Shown here: positions 1 to 6,391 of the stretch, piece after piece
Layout: each line of letters starts with the position of its first letter
How positions within the stretch are numbered: the stretch's first letter is position 1
Origin: an uncultured Clostridia bacterium
GTDB taxonomy: Bacteria > Bacillota > Clostridia > Lachnospirales > CAG-274
Assembly: GCA_947589405.1 (NCBI GenBank)
Contig: CANQBT010000095.1
Coordinates: forward strand, 1 to 8,228
Length of the DNA: 8,228 nucleotides
Direction: 5' to 3'
The notes under the pieces: generated by a model
Databases searched by the model: none
What the model was told of the DNA's origin: nothing
The model's input: the letters and a program-made list of their open reading frames with translations, nothing else
Translations under genes and position numbers: made by a program

Positions 1-50
1 TTCTCTATGTAGACGGCGGTATACTTGCTTATATCGGCAAGCAGCCCTGA
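1..50 (+). CDS. C-terminal fragment of a probable short-chain dehydrogenase/reductase (5' end outside window)
   Basis: Only the last 15 residues are present: LYVDGGILAYIGKQP, then TGA at 48-50. The VDGG motif followed by a short hydrophobic tail is typical of the C-terminus of classical short-chain dehydrogenases/reductases, where it closes the Rossmann-fold subunit and lies near the tetramer interface. The wording is close to what I recall for gluconate 5-dehydrogenase-like SDRs of Clostridia, but 15 residues cannot settle the substrate. A strong intrinsic terminator starts 20 bases after the stop, so this is probably the end of a transcription unit. The family call is moderately sure and the specific enzyme is unknown. 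Confidence 0.5.
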   Translation, partial: LYVDGGILAYIGKQP

Positions 51-69
51 TAGAAACAACCGATTTTTT

Positions 70-97
70 AAGCCTGTCCTGACGGACAGGCTTTTTT
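70..97 (+). terminator. Rho-independent terminator of the upstream plus-strand gene
   Basis: A perfect 10-bp stem (AAGCCTGTCC at 70-79 with GGACAGGCTT at 84-93) encloses the tetraloop TGAC, and a T run covers 92-97. The minus-strand reading has no T tract after the stem, so the signal is oriented for the plus-strand gene ending at 50. Its T run overlaps the TAA stop (98-96) of the convergent HAD gene, so the two converging genes are packed with no spare bases. Confidence 0.9.
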
Positions 98-716
98 AAA
101 ATATATCCGCAAGCTCGCAGAAATTATTTATTACATAGTCATAACCTTTGACATTACCAAAGCCGTAGGCAGCATATACAAACGGGATCCCTGCATATAT
201 TGCCGAGTCCATATCGCTTTGTGTATCTCCTACATAAACAGCTGCGGACAATTTGTTCCTCTCTATTATTGATTTATTGTTTTCGCCCTTTCCCTTTCCT
301 GTATTGCCTGCGCATTCAAAGTCAGTAAAATACTTTCCAAGCCCATGTCCTTTAAAAAAGCTCTCTATATAGCCGGACTGACAATTACTCACTATAAACA
401 GCTTATATTTTTTAGAAAGAATATCCAATGTCTTTTCCAGTTCAGGGTACAATATCCCTCCATGTTCGGAAAGATATGCTACCTCCATATCGCAGCATTC
501 TTCTATAAGCTTCATTTGCATCTCTTCGCTTTCGGCAGGAAAGAGCTTGCGACTTATATCGGGCAGCAAAAGCCCCATACATTTTTCCAATTCCTTTACA
601 GTAACAGGTTCTCTTATATACGGATACCTTTCAAGCACCATATTCCATGTTTTGCATATAGCTTCCGTAGCATTCCATAGTGTACCGTCCAAATCAAATA
701 TAATACCGTCTGTCAA
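96..716 (-). CDS. HAD-superfamily hydrolase, phosphoglycolate phosphatase-like (206 aa)
   Basis: A cytoplasmic HAD-family phosphatase that probably dephosphorylates a small phosphorylated metabolite through an aspartyl-phosphate intermediate. Visible motifs in 206-residue numbering: motif I DLDGT with nucleophile D8 and acid/base D10, motif II Ser in IVSN (S110), a probable motif III Lys in the GKGKGEN stretch (about K143), and motif IV GDTQSD with D164 and D168. A helical cap of about 85 residues sits between motifs I and II, as in C1-cap phosphatases such as phosphoglycolate phosphatase and beta-phosphoglucomutase. The frame is open up to a TTG at 782, but I prefer the TTG at 716: AAGGCGGTG lies 6 bases before it, the protein then begins directly at the conserved DGIIFDLDGT strand, and the longer version would be translated through a terminator hairpin. 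The substrate cannot be read from the sequence. Confidence 0.85.
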   Translation of the reverse strand: MTDGIIFDLDGTLWNATEAICKTWNMVLERYPYIREPVTVKELEKCMGLLLPDISRKLFPAESEEMQMKLIEECCDMEVAYLSEHGGILYPELEKTLDILSKKYKLFIVSNCQSGYIESFFKGHGLGKYFTDFECAGNTGKGKGENNKSIIERNKLSAAVYVGDTQSDMDSAIYAGIPFVYAAYGFGNVKGYDYVINNFCELADIF

Positions 717-722
717 CTTGAG

Positions 723-731
723 CACCGCCTT
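723..731 (-). promoter_or_regulatory. Ribosome binding site deciding the HAD start
   Basis: Read on the minus strand this is AAGGCGGTG, one mismatch from the extended Shine-Dalgarno AAGGAGGTG. It is followed by the 6-base spacer CTCAAG and then TTG at 716. A GTG start at 725 lies inside this element and has no spaced site of its own, which favours 716. Confidence 0.6.
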
Positions 732-740
732 TTCAATATA

Positions 741-768
741 CAAAAATGCCCGTTTACACAGGCATTTT
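741..768 (-). terminator. Rho-independent terminator between the transpeptidase paralogue and the HAD gene
   Basis: On the minus strand an 8-bp stem, AAAATGCC (768-761) with GGCATTTT (750-743), encloses a 10-base loop and runs into a T tract ending TTTTTG. It begins 11 bases after the TGA stop (781-779) of the transpeptidase paralogue and ends about 25 bases before the preferred HAD start. The stem has only three G-C pairs, so termination may be partial, leaving some read-through to the HAD gene. Confidence 0.7.
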
Positions 769-778
769 ATTGTATCGA

Positions 779-2722
779 TCAATTTAGAGGAGGTATTGTT
801 TCCTCATGAATAATATTATCGCTGTTTGTCTCCGGCTTTTGTGTTTCCGGCTGTGTATTTTCCGCATTGCCGCCTGAGGATTCATTGCTTTGAGCTGCCG
901 TTTCCTTTTCCTGAGCAGCTTCCGTAAAGCCTTCTACAACATGTGTTTCGGTTTCATTGTTGTTCTCTATGACAGGTGGATATTCTATCACAGGCATTGT
1001 TATAGGCGGTATTGCCGCTGATGCAGACGCATCTGTCGGATCAACGACCAAAGAGTGAAAATAGCAAACCACAGGCATATCCTTAACTGCATTGTTATAT
1101 ATGGCCTTTGCGGCATCAGATGGTATATAAATGCTGCCGTTAGAGCCGTTAAGAGTATATACGGAGCCTCCGAATTCACTTTGCCATGAAGCGTCATTAA
1201 TTCCAATATTTCCCGTAAATGGTATCCAATAGGACACAGATCGATTTCCCTCTGTTTTTAAAACTGTATTATTCTTTTTATCCTTTATTTTGTAAACACC
1301 TAACGGAGTATTATGAGAACCGTCATTTTTGCCTGAAACAATATCTGTTTCAACAATTTGTTTACCATTTTTATACATCCAAAGCTTCTGATTGGTAAGA
1401 TCCACTTCAATATAACTTGTTCCTATATCATTGCTTACGGGACCCATAGCGCTGCTTGTAAATTCAGCCTTTACCTCTGCATCGTCAAAGCCTATAACGG
1501 CTGAGCACAGATCATCGATCAGTTTGGCTGTATCAAGCTTTCTGCCATAGTCTCCGCCGGAAACCGTAACGCTGTCTCCGTAATGAGTCTTAAATGTCCT
1601 GATTTTATTCAATGTGGAATAAGTATCGTCAAGCAGTCTTACGTATTCTCTTATTTCATCTTCATTGGCAACTACGTCTGCGTTGAAATTAACTGCGATC
1701 CATTTATTGAGCGCAGACTTATCCAATATCTGAGTAGTATCAAAAACTGTAAGAGCAATAGATTTCTCAATATAATCATTTGCTGTGCTGCATGCATCTG
1801 AAAGCTTTTTATCATCTTCTGTAAGCGTCGGCTGCACATAACAGCCCTCCATCGCAACGTCAAGGCTGTTTTCAAGACATTGTATCTTCTTTATAACAAG
1901 ATCCCTTACGGCTGTTTTGTCGATCTCATCGCCATAAACGGCAGGTTTTATTTCAAATTCCTGACCATTATATATTATGCCGGCGTCCTCGCTTTTTATA
2001 GTAGGCGTTATTGACATGATCAATGAATTGTCCAATATTTCATCAAGCTTGTTATAGCTCAGTTCAAGACCGTCATCAACATAAATTTCATCAGAATCTA
2101 CAAAAAAGCCCTTGAGCCATGAATATTTTTTTTGATTATTACATATGTCTGTAAGCACGCTTTTAAGATATTCACCGCATTGCAGCTCAATATCGCTGCC
2201 ATATATCTTATCGGATTCTATTCCTCCAAGAAGTATGGAAAGGCTATAGTTTTCCAGAGAGCTGTTAATTTCCTCATATACATCTTCAACTGTTCTGTTG
2301 GAGCAATCAAAGCCGTTTATTACCGTAGACGGCACGAACCTGTTTGCATAAAAAACATATGAAATACATATATAAGCCGTAACTACTATAATTGCGCAAA
2401 AAATACATATTGCTCCTGTAATTTTAAGCTTATTATGAGGTTTTTTGATTTTCTCTTCGATAACATTGGTTTCGGACAGATCATTCTTATTATGGTCTGC
2501 CTTTTCCTCAGCTTCTGTCTTGTCATCGGCATCGTCAGAGCTTTCCTGCTTTTTCTTTTCGATAGGAGCAGCTTTTTCATCTGATTTATCATCGTTAAAA
2601 ATGCTTTCTATGTCAAAGTCATCATCAGTATCATCATAATCCACATATTTTCTGTAATTTACATCGACTCCGCCAAATTCCTCGTCTCCATCCAAAAGCT
2701 CTCTTAACTTCTCACTATCCAT
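779..2722 (-). CDS. Membrane-anchored YkuD-family protein with a degenerate L,D-transpeptidase active site (647 aa)
   Basis: Residues 1-98 are a hydrophilic, strongly acidic cytoplasmic tail. About 101-124 is one transmembrane helix, and the following motif FYANRFVPSTVINGFDCSN opens the extracellular part. Two PG_binding_4-type (PF12229-like) repeats span roughly 140-265 and 300-425, the second with the usual SGGDYG turn. A YkuD domain covers about 435-555 (start IEVDLTNQKLWMY, end MPVVCYFH), and a Glu/Thr/Pro-rich tail of about 90 residues follows. The scaffold matches the adjacent paralogue, but the catalytic signature does not: the conserved His is N509, and SHGC-hydrophobic-Asn reads S-N528-G-S530-I-Y532. 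Without the nucleophilic Cys this should not form the acyl-enzyme of 3-3 cross-linking. It may be a wall-binding or regulatory pseudoenzyme (inference). It lies 27 bp behind its paralogue, so the two are probably co-transcribed. There is no frameshift or internal stop. Confidence 0.88.
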   Translation of the reverse strand: MDSEKLRELLDGDEEFGGVDVNYRKYVDYDDTDDDFDIESIFNDDKSDEKAAPIEKKKQESSDDADDKTEAEEKADHNKNDLSETNVIEEKIKKPHNKLKITGAICIFCAIIVVTAYICISYVFYANRFVPSTVINGFDCSNRTVEDVYEEINSSLENYSLSILLGGIESDKIYGSDIELQCGEYLKSVLTDICNNQKKYSWLKGFFVDSDEIYVDDGLELSYNKLDEILDNSLIMSITPTIKSEDAGIIYNGQEFEIKPAVYGDEIDKTAVRDLVIKKIQCLENSLDVAMEGCYVQPTLTEDDKKLSDACSTANDYIEKSIALTVFDTTQILDKSALNKWIAVNFNADVVANEDEIREYVRLLDDTYSTLNKIRTFKTHYGDSVTVSGGDYGRKLDTAKLIDDLCSAVIGFDDAEVKAEFTSSAMGPVSNDIGTSYIEVDLTNQKLWMYKNGKQIVETDIVSGKNDGSHNTPLGVYKIKDKKNNTVLKTEGNRSVSYWIPFTGNIGINDASWQSEFGGSVYTLNGSNGSIYIPSDAAKAIYNNAVKDMPVVCYFHSLVVDPTDASASAAIPPITMPVIEYPPVIENNNETETHVVEGFTEAAQEKETAAQSNESSGGNAENTQPETQKPETNSDNIIHEETIPPLN

Positions 2723-2731
2723 ACATAATTT

Positions 2732-2738
2732 CTCCTTT
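2732..2738 (-). promoter_or_regulatory. Ribosome binding site of the transpeptidase paralogue
   Basis: AAAGGAG on the minus strand lies 9 bases before the ATG at 2722. A second, out-of-frame ATG at 2726 lies 5 bases after the site and reads Met-Tyr-Gly-stop across the true start. It may compete for initiation. The frame of the long protein fixes 2722 as the gene start. Confidence 0.7.
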
Positions 2739-2749
2739 GCAAAAAAGAA

Positions 2750-5218
2750 TTATTCACTTTCAGCAGGCGGTATCTCAATTTCTTTGATCACATTATCGCT
2801 TCCGCCTGTATCTGCCGGCGGTGTGCTTTCAGGACTGACTGCAGGAGGAGTGCTTTCGACAGTATTGCCACCTGTATTCTGATCTGCGCTGCCCGGATCG
2901 GCTGCTGCATCATTAGAGCCGCCTCCATTGTCAGCATAAGAGCTGCCTGTATCGGTACCTACGGCAGTATTGCCTGAGTTGTCTGCTGCTCCCGTATCTG
3001 CGCTGTTTGTGCCTGTGCCGCTGTCAACGCTGTCGGTATCCTGATCCGCAGCCGTGTCATCTGAAACCTCTGCATTTGTATTTTCATCTGTATCGGTCGG
3101 CGCAGGAGTAGTATTATTTCCCTGTGAAGTCTGTCCGACATTTGAATCTCTGACTACATTTGAATCATTGATTTTTTTGCCGCTGAGCAGATCTGAACGC
3201 ATTTTAATTTCCCTTGAAGTAAGGGCTCTGTATGTGCCCTGAACCGGTCCGCTGGAGTCCACAGTCTGAAAGGTCGGGATTCTGTTGTGATAATAACATA
3301 CAACAGGCATTTTAACAACAGCATTTTTATAAATATCGCCTGCGTCCTTCATCATAAGATTTACGCAACCGTGAGAACCCTGACTCTTATAATAATCTCC
3401 GCCGAATTTTCTCTGCCATACTGCATCGTGGAGACCTATTCCGCCGTTGAAAGGCATCCAGTACTTGACAGGAGTAACGTAAGTATCGCCTACAAGAGGA
3501 ACGTCCATAAGCTTATTTTTAAGCATATATGTTCCCTGAGGTGTTGCTCTTACTCCGGGCAAACCTGTTACGACAGGACATTGCTTAACAAGCTTGCCGT
3601 CTACATACATGTAAAGATACTGGTTTGTAAGATCCACCTCAATATATGTCTTGCCTATATCGGCACCTGTTCCGCTCAATACATTTCTGGTAAGTGCTAC
3701 TGTTGTATTGAGAGGCTTTTTGCTGAAAATAGCGCTGTTTATGTCTGCTGCCAAAGTTTTGGTAGATATAGAGCAGCCATAATCTCCGCCCTTCACTTCT
3801 ACCTCTGTTCCGTGAGCAGTCTTGAACTTTCTTGTAATACCCATATTGCTATATTTTTTTTCAAGATTTGCAACATAGGCATTTATAGTACTTTCATCAA
3901 GTTTAACATTATAGTTTTCATCTAAAGACAATATTCCGTTCATAACATCGGCTGTAATGTCTTCATTTGACTCGCCCATCTTTATTGAAATGTTAGTGCC
4001 TTCTATAATACGGTTGGCATTATCGCAGGCTGTATTTAGAGCTTCTTCATTTACATCATTGGAATCAACCTTTACATATACATCTGCGTCAGGTATAGAA
4101 AATTGATCCTTAAGGGCAGAAACATATTCTGAGACCCTTGCCATATAGACTTCCTTATCTATTTCGTCTCCCTTTGTGGGAGGAGTGACCTGATATTTGC
4201 CGTCCTTGTATTTAAGAGAAGCAGATTCGCTTGAAACAGTTTTAGGAAGATTATAACCATTTGAGGTCATAACGATAGAATCAAGAGCGTCTGTGTTGTA
4301 AACCGTCAAATCATCAATAGAACTGTCGTATCTGCTTCCCAAAAAGCCCTTTATCCACATTATTTTATTCTGATCTGCGCAGATCTTTGCTGCGGCAGCC
4401 TTACCTTCATCGGAAATCGCAAGCCCAATATCGCTGCCGTTTATTGTGTCCAGAGTTTCATCTTTATTGACAACGGTAAGCGTGTAGTTTGAAGCCTTAT
4501 TTTCAGCCTGACTTATATACTGTTCAACACTTATGTTGGAAACATCGGCGCCGTTAATTGAAGTACCCTGTAAGAATCTGTTTTTATAATATCCGAATGC
4601 AATGATAATATAAGCTGCAAAACAGAGCAAAATAATCGCACCTGCAACTGCAAGAACAATATTGCCGATATTTTTCTTTTTATTCTTTTTTGCAGGTTTA
4701 TTTTTGCTTTTTTTCTTTTTTGCTTTTTTTATCTTTTTCGGCTGTGCATCTGCTGCATCGGCTTCGTCATCATACTCTTCTTCGTATTCCTCATCGACTT
4801 CGTCGTCATACTCTTCTTCGTATTCTTCATCGACTTCGTCGTCATACTCTTCTTCGTATTCCTCATCGGCTTCGTCGTCATACTCTTCTTCGTATTCCTC
4901 ATCGGCTTCGTCGTCATACTCTTCTTCGTATTCTTCATCGACTTCGTCGTCATACTCTTCGTCGTATTCTTCATCGGCTTCATCGTCATACTCTTCTTCG
5001 TATTCCTCATCGGCTTCATTGTCATACTCTTCATATGAAGGGTCAGCATCTGCCTCTGAGTATATTTTGTCCTCCTGAGTATAACTGCTGTCCCGATCGG
5101 CATCAGAGTCTGCATCGGATACATCAGCAGATAGCAGCCCCTCTTCTGCAAGACGTTCTCGTTCCAATATTTCTTTTACTGTAAGTCCTTTTGATTTCCT
5201 GTTCTTTCTACTTCTCAT
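2750..5218 (-). CDS. Membrane-anchored L,D-transpeptidase with PG-binding repeats and a repetitive acidic cytoplasmic tail (822 aa)
   Basis: Probably forms 3-3 peptidoglycan cross-links or attaches wall ligands outside the membrane. Domains in order: a charged N-terminal tail with an acidic 12-residue tandem repeat at 70-153; a Lys-rich block at 161-182; a transmembrane helix at about 184-208 (basic side in, so type II); the motif YYKNRFLQGTSINGADVSN; two PG_binding_4-type regions at about 225-350 and 385-500; a YkuD catalytic domain at about 523-641; and a 160-residue Ser/Thr/Asp/Gly-rich tail ending EIPPAESE. The catalytic signature is complete: H597, then S-H616-G-C618-V-N620, with C618 the expected nucleophile. 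There is no LPXTG-like signal, so the protein is held by its N-terminal helix. The start ATG at 5218 has GGAG 10 bases upstream across a T7 run. It is first of a two-gene unit with a promoter about 85 bases upstream. The biochemical family is secure; the exact wall substrate is not. Confidence 0.93.
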   Translation of the reverse strand: MRSRKNRKSKGLTVKEILERERLAEEGLLSADVSDADSDADRDSSYTQEDKIYSEADADPSYEEYDNEADEEYEEEYDDEADEEYDEEYDDEVDEEYEEEYDDEADEEYEEEYDDEADEEYEEEYDDEVDEEYEEEYDDEVDEEYEEEYDDEADAADAQPKKIKKAKKKKSKNKPAKKNKKKNIGNIVLAVAGAIILLCFAAYIIIAFGYYKNRFLQGTSINGADVSNISVEQYISQAENKASNYTLTVVNKDETLDTINGSDIGLAISDEGKAAAAKICADQNKIMWIKGFLGSRYDSSIDDLTVYNTDALDSIVMTSNGYNLPKTVSSESASLKYKDGKYQVTPPTKGDEIDKEVYMARVSEYVSALKDQFSIPDADVYVKVDSNDVNEEALNTACDNANRIIEGTNISIKMGESNEDITADVMNGILSLDENYNVKLDESTINAYVANLEKKYSNMGITRKFKTAHGTEVEVKGGDYGCSISTKTLAADINSAIFSKKPLNTTVALTRNVLSGTGADIGKTYIEVDLTNQYLYMYVDGKLVKQCPVVTGLPGVRATPQGTYMLKNKLMDVPLVGDTYVTPVKYWMPFNGGIGLHDAVWQRKFGGDYYKSQGSHGCVNLMMKDAGDIYKNAVVKMPVVCYYHNRIPTFQTVDSSGPVQGTYRALTSREIKMRSDLLSGKKINDSNVVRDSNVGQTSQGNNTTPAPTDTDENTNAEVSDDTAADQDTDSVDSGTGTNSADTGAADNSGNTAVGTDTGSSYADNGGGSNDAAADPGSADQNTGGNTVESTPPAVSPESTPPADTGGSDNVIKEIEIPPAESE
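4760..5011 (-). repeat. Seven tandem 36-bp repeats encoding an acidic 12-residue unit
   Basis: Seven head-to-tail 36-bp copies encode DEEYEEEYDDE(A/V), residues 70-153 of the L,D-transpeptidase. Copies differ at only a few bases (Ala/Val switch, one Glu/Asp change, a few third positions). A decayed partial copy lies at 5012-5038. Nine of twelve residues per unit are Asp or Glu, 63 of 84 in total. Such uniform in-frame copies suggest recent expansion or homogenisation, and copy number probably varies between strains (inference). Confidence 0.95.
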
Positions 5219-5300
5219 AATAAAAAAACTCCATATTTAAAATTATAGTTAAATACATTTTAATATATTTTTTAAATTTTTTCAAGTATTATATACATAA

Positions 5301-5328
5301 TTTATACATTTATAAGAAATTTTGTCAA
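5301..5328 (-). promoter_or_regulatory. Probable sigma-A promoter of the L,D-transpeptidase pair
   Basis: On the minus strand a perfect TTGACA (5328-5323) is followed by a 16-base spacer and TATAAA (5306-5301). The leader to the ATG at 5218 would be about 75 bases and is very AT-rich. A TATAAT at 5293-5288 is an alternative -10, but its -35 position is poor. The promoter lies just beyond the terminator of the CAP gene, so the pair has its own transcription start. Confidence 0.65.
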
Positions 5329-5342
5329 TAAAAATATATCAA

Positions 5343-5378
5343 ATAAAATCGCCTGCAAGTTAATACAGACGATTTTAT
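5343..5378 (-). terminator. Rho-independent terminator of the CAP-domain gene
   Basis: A 9-bp outer stem (5343-5351 with 5370-5378), a single C/A mismatch and a 3-bp inner stem (5353-5355 with 5366-5368) enclose a 10-base loop. On the minus strand the stem ends in TTTTAT and is followed by T-rich sequence. It lies about 20 bases beyond the stop of the CAP gene and separates it from the transpeptidase unit. Confidence 0.75.
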
Positions 5379-5397
5379 GATAAAATAATTAATATTT

Positions 5398-6366
5398 TCA
5401 GCCGATAAACATCTGACTCCAGTACATTCTGCCGCCTGATGTAACGCCTAATCCCATCTCCTTATAATTTTTATTTAAAATATTCTGCCTGTGGCCTGAA
5501 GAATTCATCCATGCATTAAATACTTCCTGAGCCGTTTTCTGACCATAGGCTATGTTTTCCCCTGCTGTTTTATAGGAAATTCCCGCCTGTTTCATCATAT
5601 TGAAGGGACTTCCGTATGTAGGTGAGGTATGAGAAAAATAGTTGTTCTTTTTCATATCCTCAGCTTTTTTCTGAGCTACAGCCGAAAGACTGCCGTTCAG
5701 CTTAAGAGATGATAAACCGTTTTGAGCCCTTGCATTATTTACAAGGTCAAGTACCTGCTTTGCCATAGATTGATCTACATTTACGGCAGCAGTTGTTGTT
5801 TCGGTAGTTTTTTCAGTCACAGGGGCTTTCGTTGTTGCTTTTGTCGGCTTCTCCGTCACAGGGGCCTTTGTAGTAGCCTGTGTCGGTTTTTCTGTCACAG
5901 GAGCCTTCGTAGTAGCTTCCGTTTGCTTTTCTGTTACAGGAGCCTTTGTGGTAGCTTCCGTTTGCTTCTCCGTCACAGGAGCCTTTGTGGTGGCTTCCGT
6001 TGGCTTCTCCGTCACAGGAGCTTTTGTAGTAGCTTTCGTTGGCTTCTCCGTCACAGGTGTCTTTGTAGTCGCCTGTGTTTGTTTTTCGGTAGTTCCTTTG
6101 TTAAGCCATTTTAAATTTTCTTCTGCGTCCTCCTTACATTTTTGTATAAATTCATTGACCTTTGTTTTCAGGTCCGTTGTGTCAACTGTAATATGTTTTC
6201 CGTTTACGATCATACAGTTGTTATGTTCGCTGCAATAATTATATTGCTGAGTTGTCCCATTTATGTATACTTTGCAATTTACATTGCTGTTACAGCCTTC
6301 TGAGGCAAATACAGAAGCTGACATGGCTATGGTCACTATACTTGTCATAAGTACAAATTTTTTCAT
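5398..6366 (-). CDS. Secreted CAP-domain (SCP/YkwD-type) protein with a Thr/Pro/Lys repeat stalk (322 aa)
   Basis: An exported protein of unknown activity; bacterial CAP domains are associated with the cell wall, spores or host contact. Residues 1-21 are a signal peptide (MKK start, hydrophobic core) with likely cleavage at VFA-SEG. Residues 22-90 form a small region with five cysteines (C25, C31, C45, C51, C77) and a probable helix at 65-88. Residues 93-183 are seven 13-residue repeats of the type TEKPTEATTKAPV plus a degenerate eighth to 195, likely an extended stalk. Residues 200-322 are the CAP domain, with the expected H246 in YFSHTSP, E270 in GENIA, H292 in SSGHRQNIL, E303, and the terminal strand YWSQMFIG. 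There is no sortase signal or C-terminal membrane helix, so the protein is secreted or held non-covalently. AAAGGAGAG lies 6 bases before the ATG. It is transcribed alone, with a terminator behind it. Confidence 0.92.
   Translation of the reverse strand: MKKFVLMTSIVTIAMSASVFASEGCNSNVNCKVYINGTTQQYNYCSEHNNCMIVNGKHITVDTTDLKTKVNEFIQKCKEDAEENLKWLNKGTTEKQTQATTKTPVTEKPTKATTKAPVTEKPTEATTKAPVTEKQTEATTKAPVTEKQTEATTKAPVTEKPTQATTKAPVTEKPTKATTKAPVTEKTTETTTAAVNVDQSMAKQVLDLVNNARAQNGLSSLKLNGSLSAVAQKKAEDMKKNNYFSHTSPTYGSPFNMMKQAGISYKTAGENIAYGQKTAQEVFNAWMNSSGHRQNILNKNYKEMGLGVTSGGRMYWSQMFIG
5818..6090 (-). repeat. Seven tandem 39-bp repeats in the CAP protein stalk
   Basis: In-frame 39-bp units encode TEK(P/Q)T(K/E/Q)ATTK(A/T)PV, residues 93-183. 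An eighth, degenerate 12-residue unit (TEKTTETTTAAV) extends to about 5782. Changes are concentrated at two positions (Pro/Gln and Lys/Glu/Gln). Thr/Pro-rich stalks of this kind span the wall in many Gram-positive surface proteins, and copy number is likely to vary. Confidence 0.95.
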
Positions 6367-6391
6367 ATATCGCTCTCCTTTATTTATTATT

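Noticed and set aside
717..782. Extended N-terminus of the HAD protein from the TTG at 782
   Set aside because: It contains a terminator hairpin, has no good ribosome site, and adds residues before the conserved first strand. The TTG at 716 has a near-consensus site.
779..2722. Calling the transpeptidase paralogue a pseudogene
   Set aside because: The frame is intact over 647 codons, the ribosome site is good, and the scaffold is conserved. Only the active-site residues are changed, so a pseudoenzyme is the better description.
3287..3925. A 212-codon plus-strand open frame inside the L,D-transpeptidase gene
   Set aside because: It is antisense to the conserved YkuD and PG-binding regions, its composition is rich in Cys, Ile and Tyr as expected from reverse reading, and no domain is visible.
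4760..5038. CRISPR-like array
   Set aside because: The 36-bp units are directly abutting with no unique spacers, they are in frame, and no cas gene is near.
4662..5184. Two plus-strand open frames across the acidic repeat, coding Ser/Tyr-rich or His/Arg/Leu-rich proteins
   Set aside because: They are antisense shadows kept open by the 36-bp period of the real minus-strand gene. They show no supported start site or family signature.
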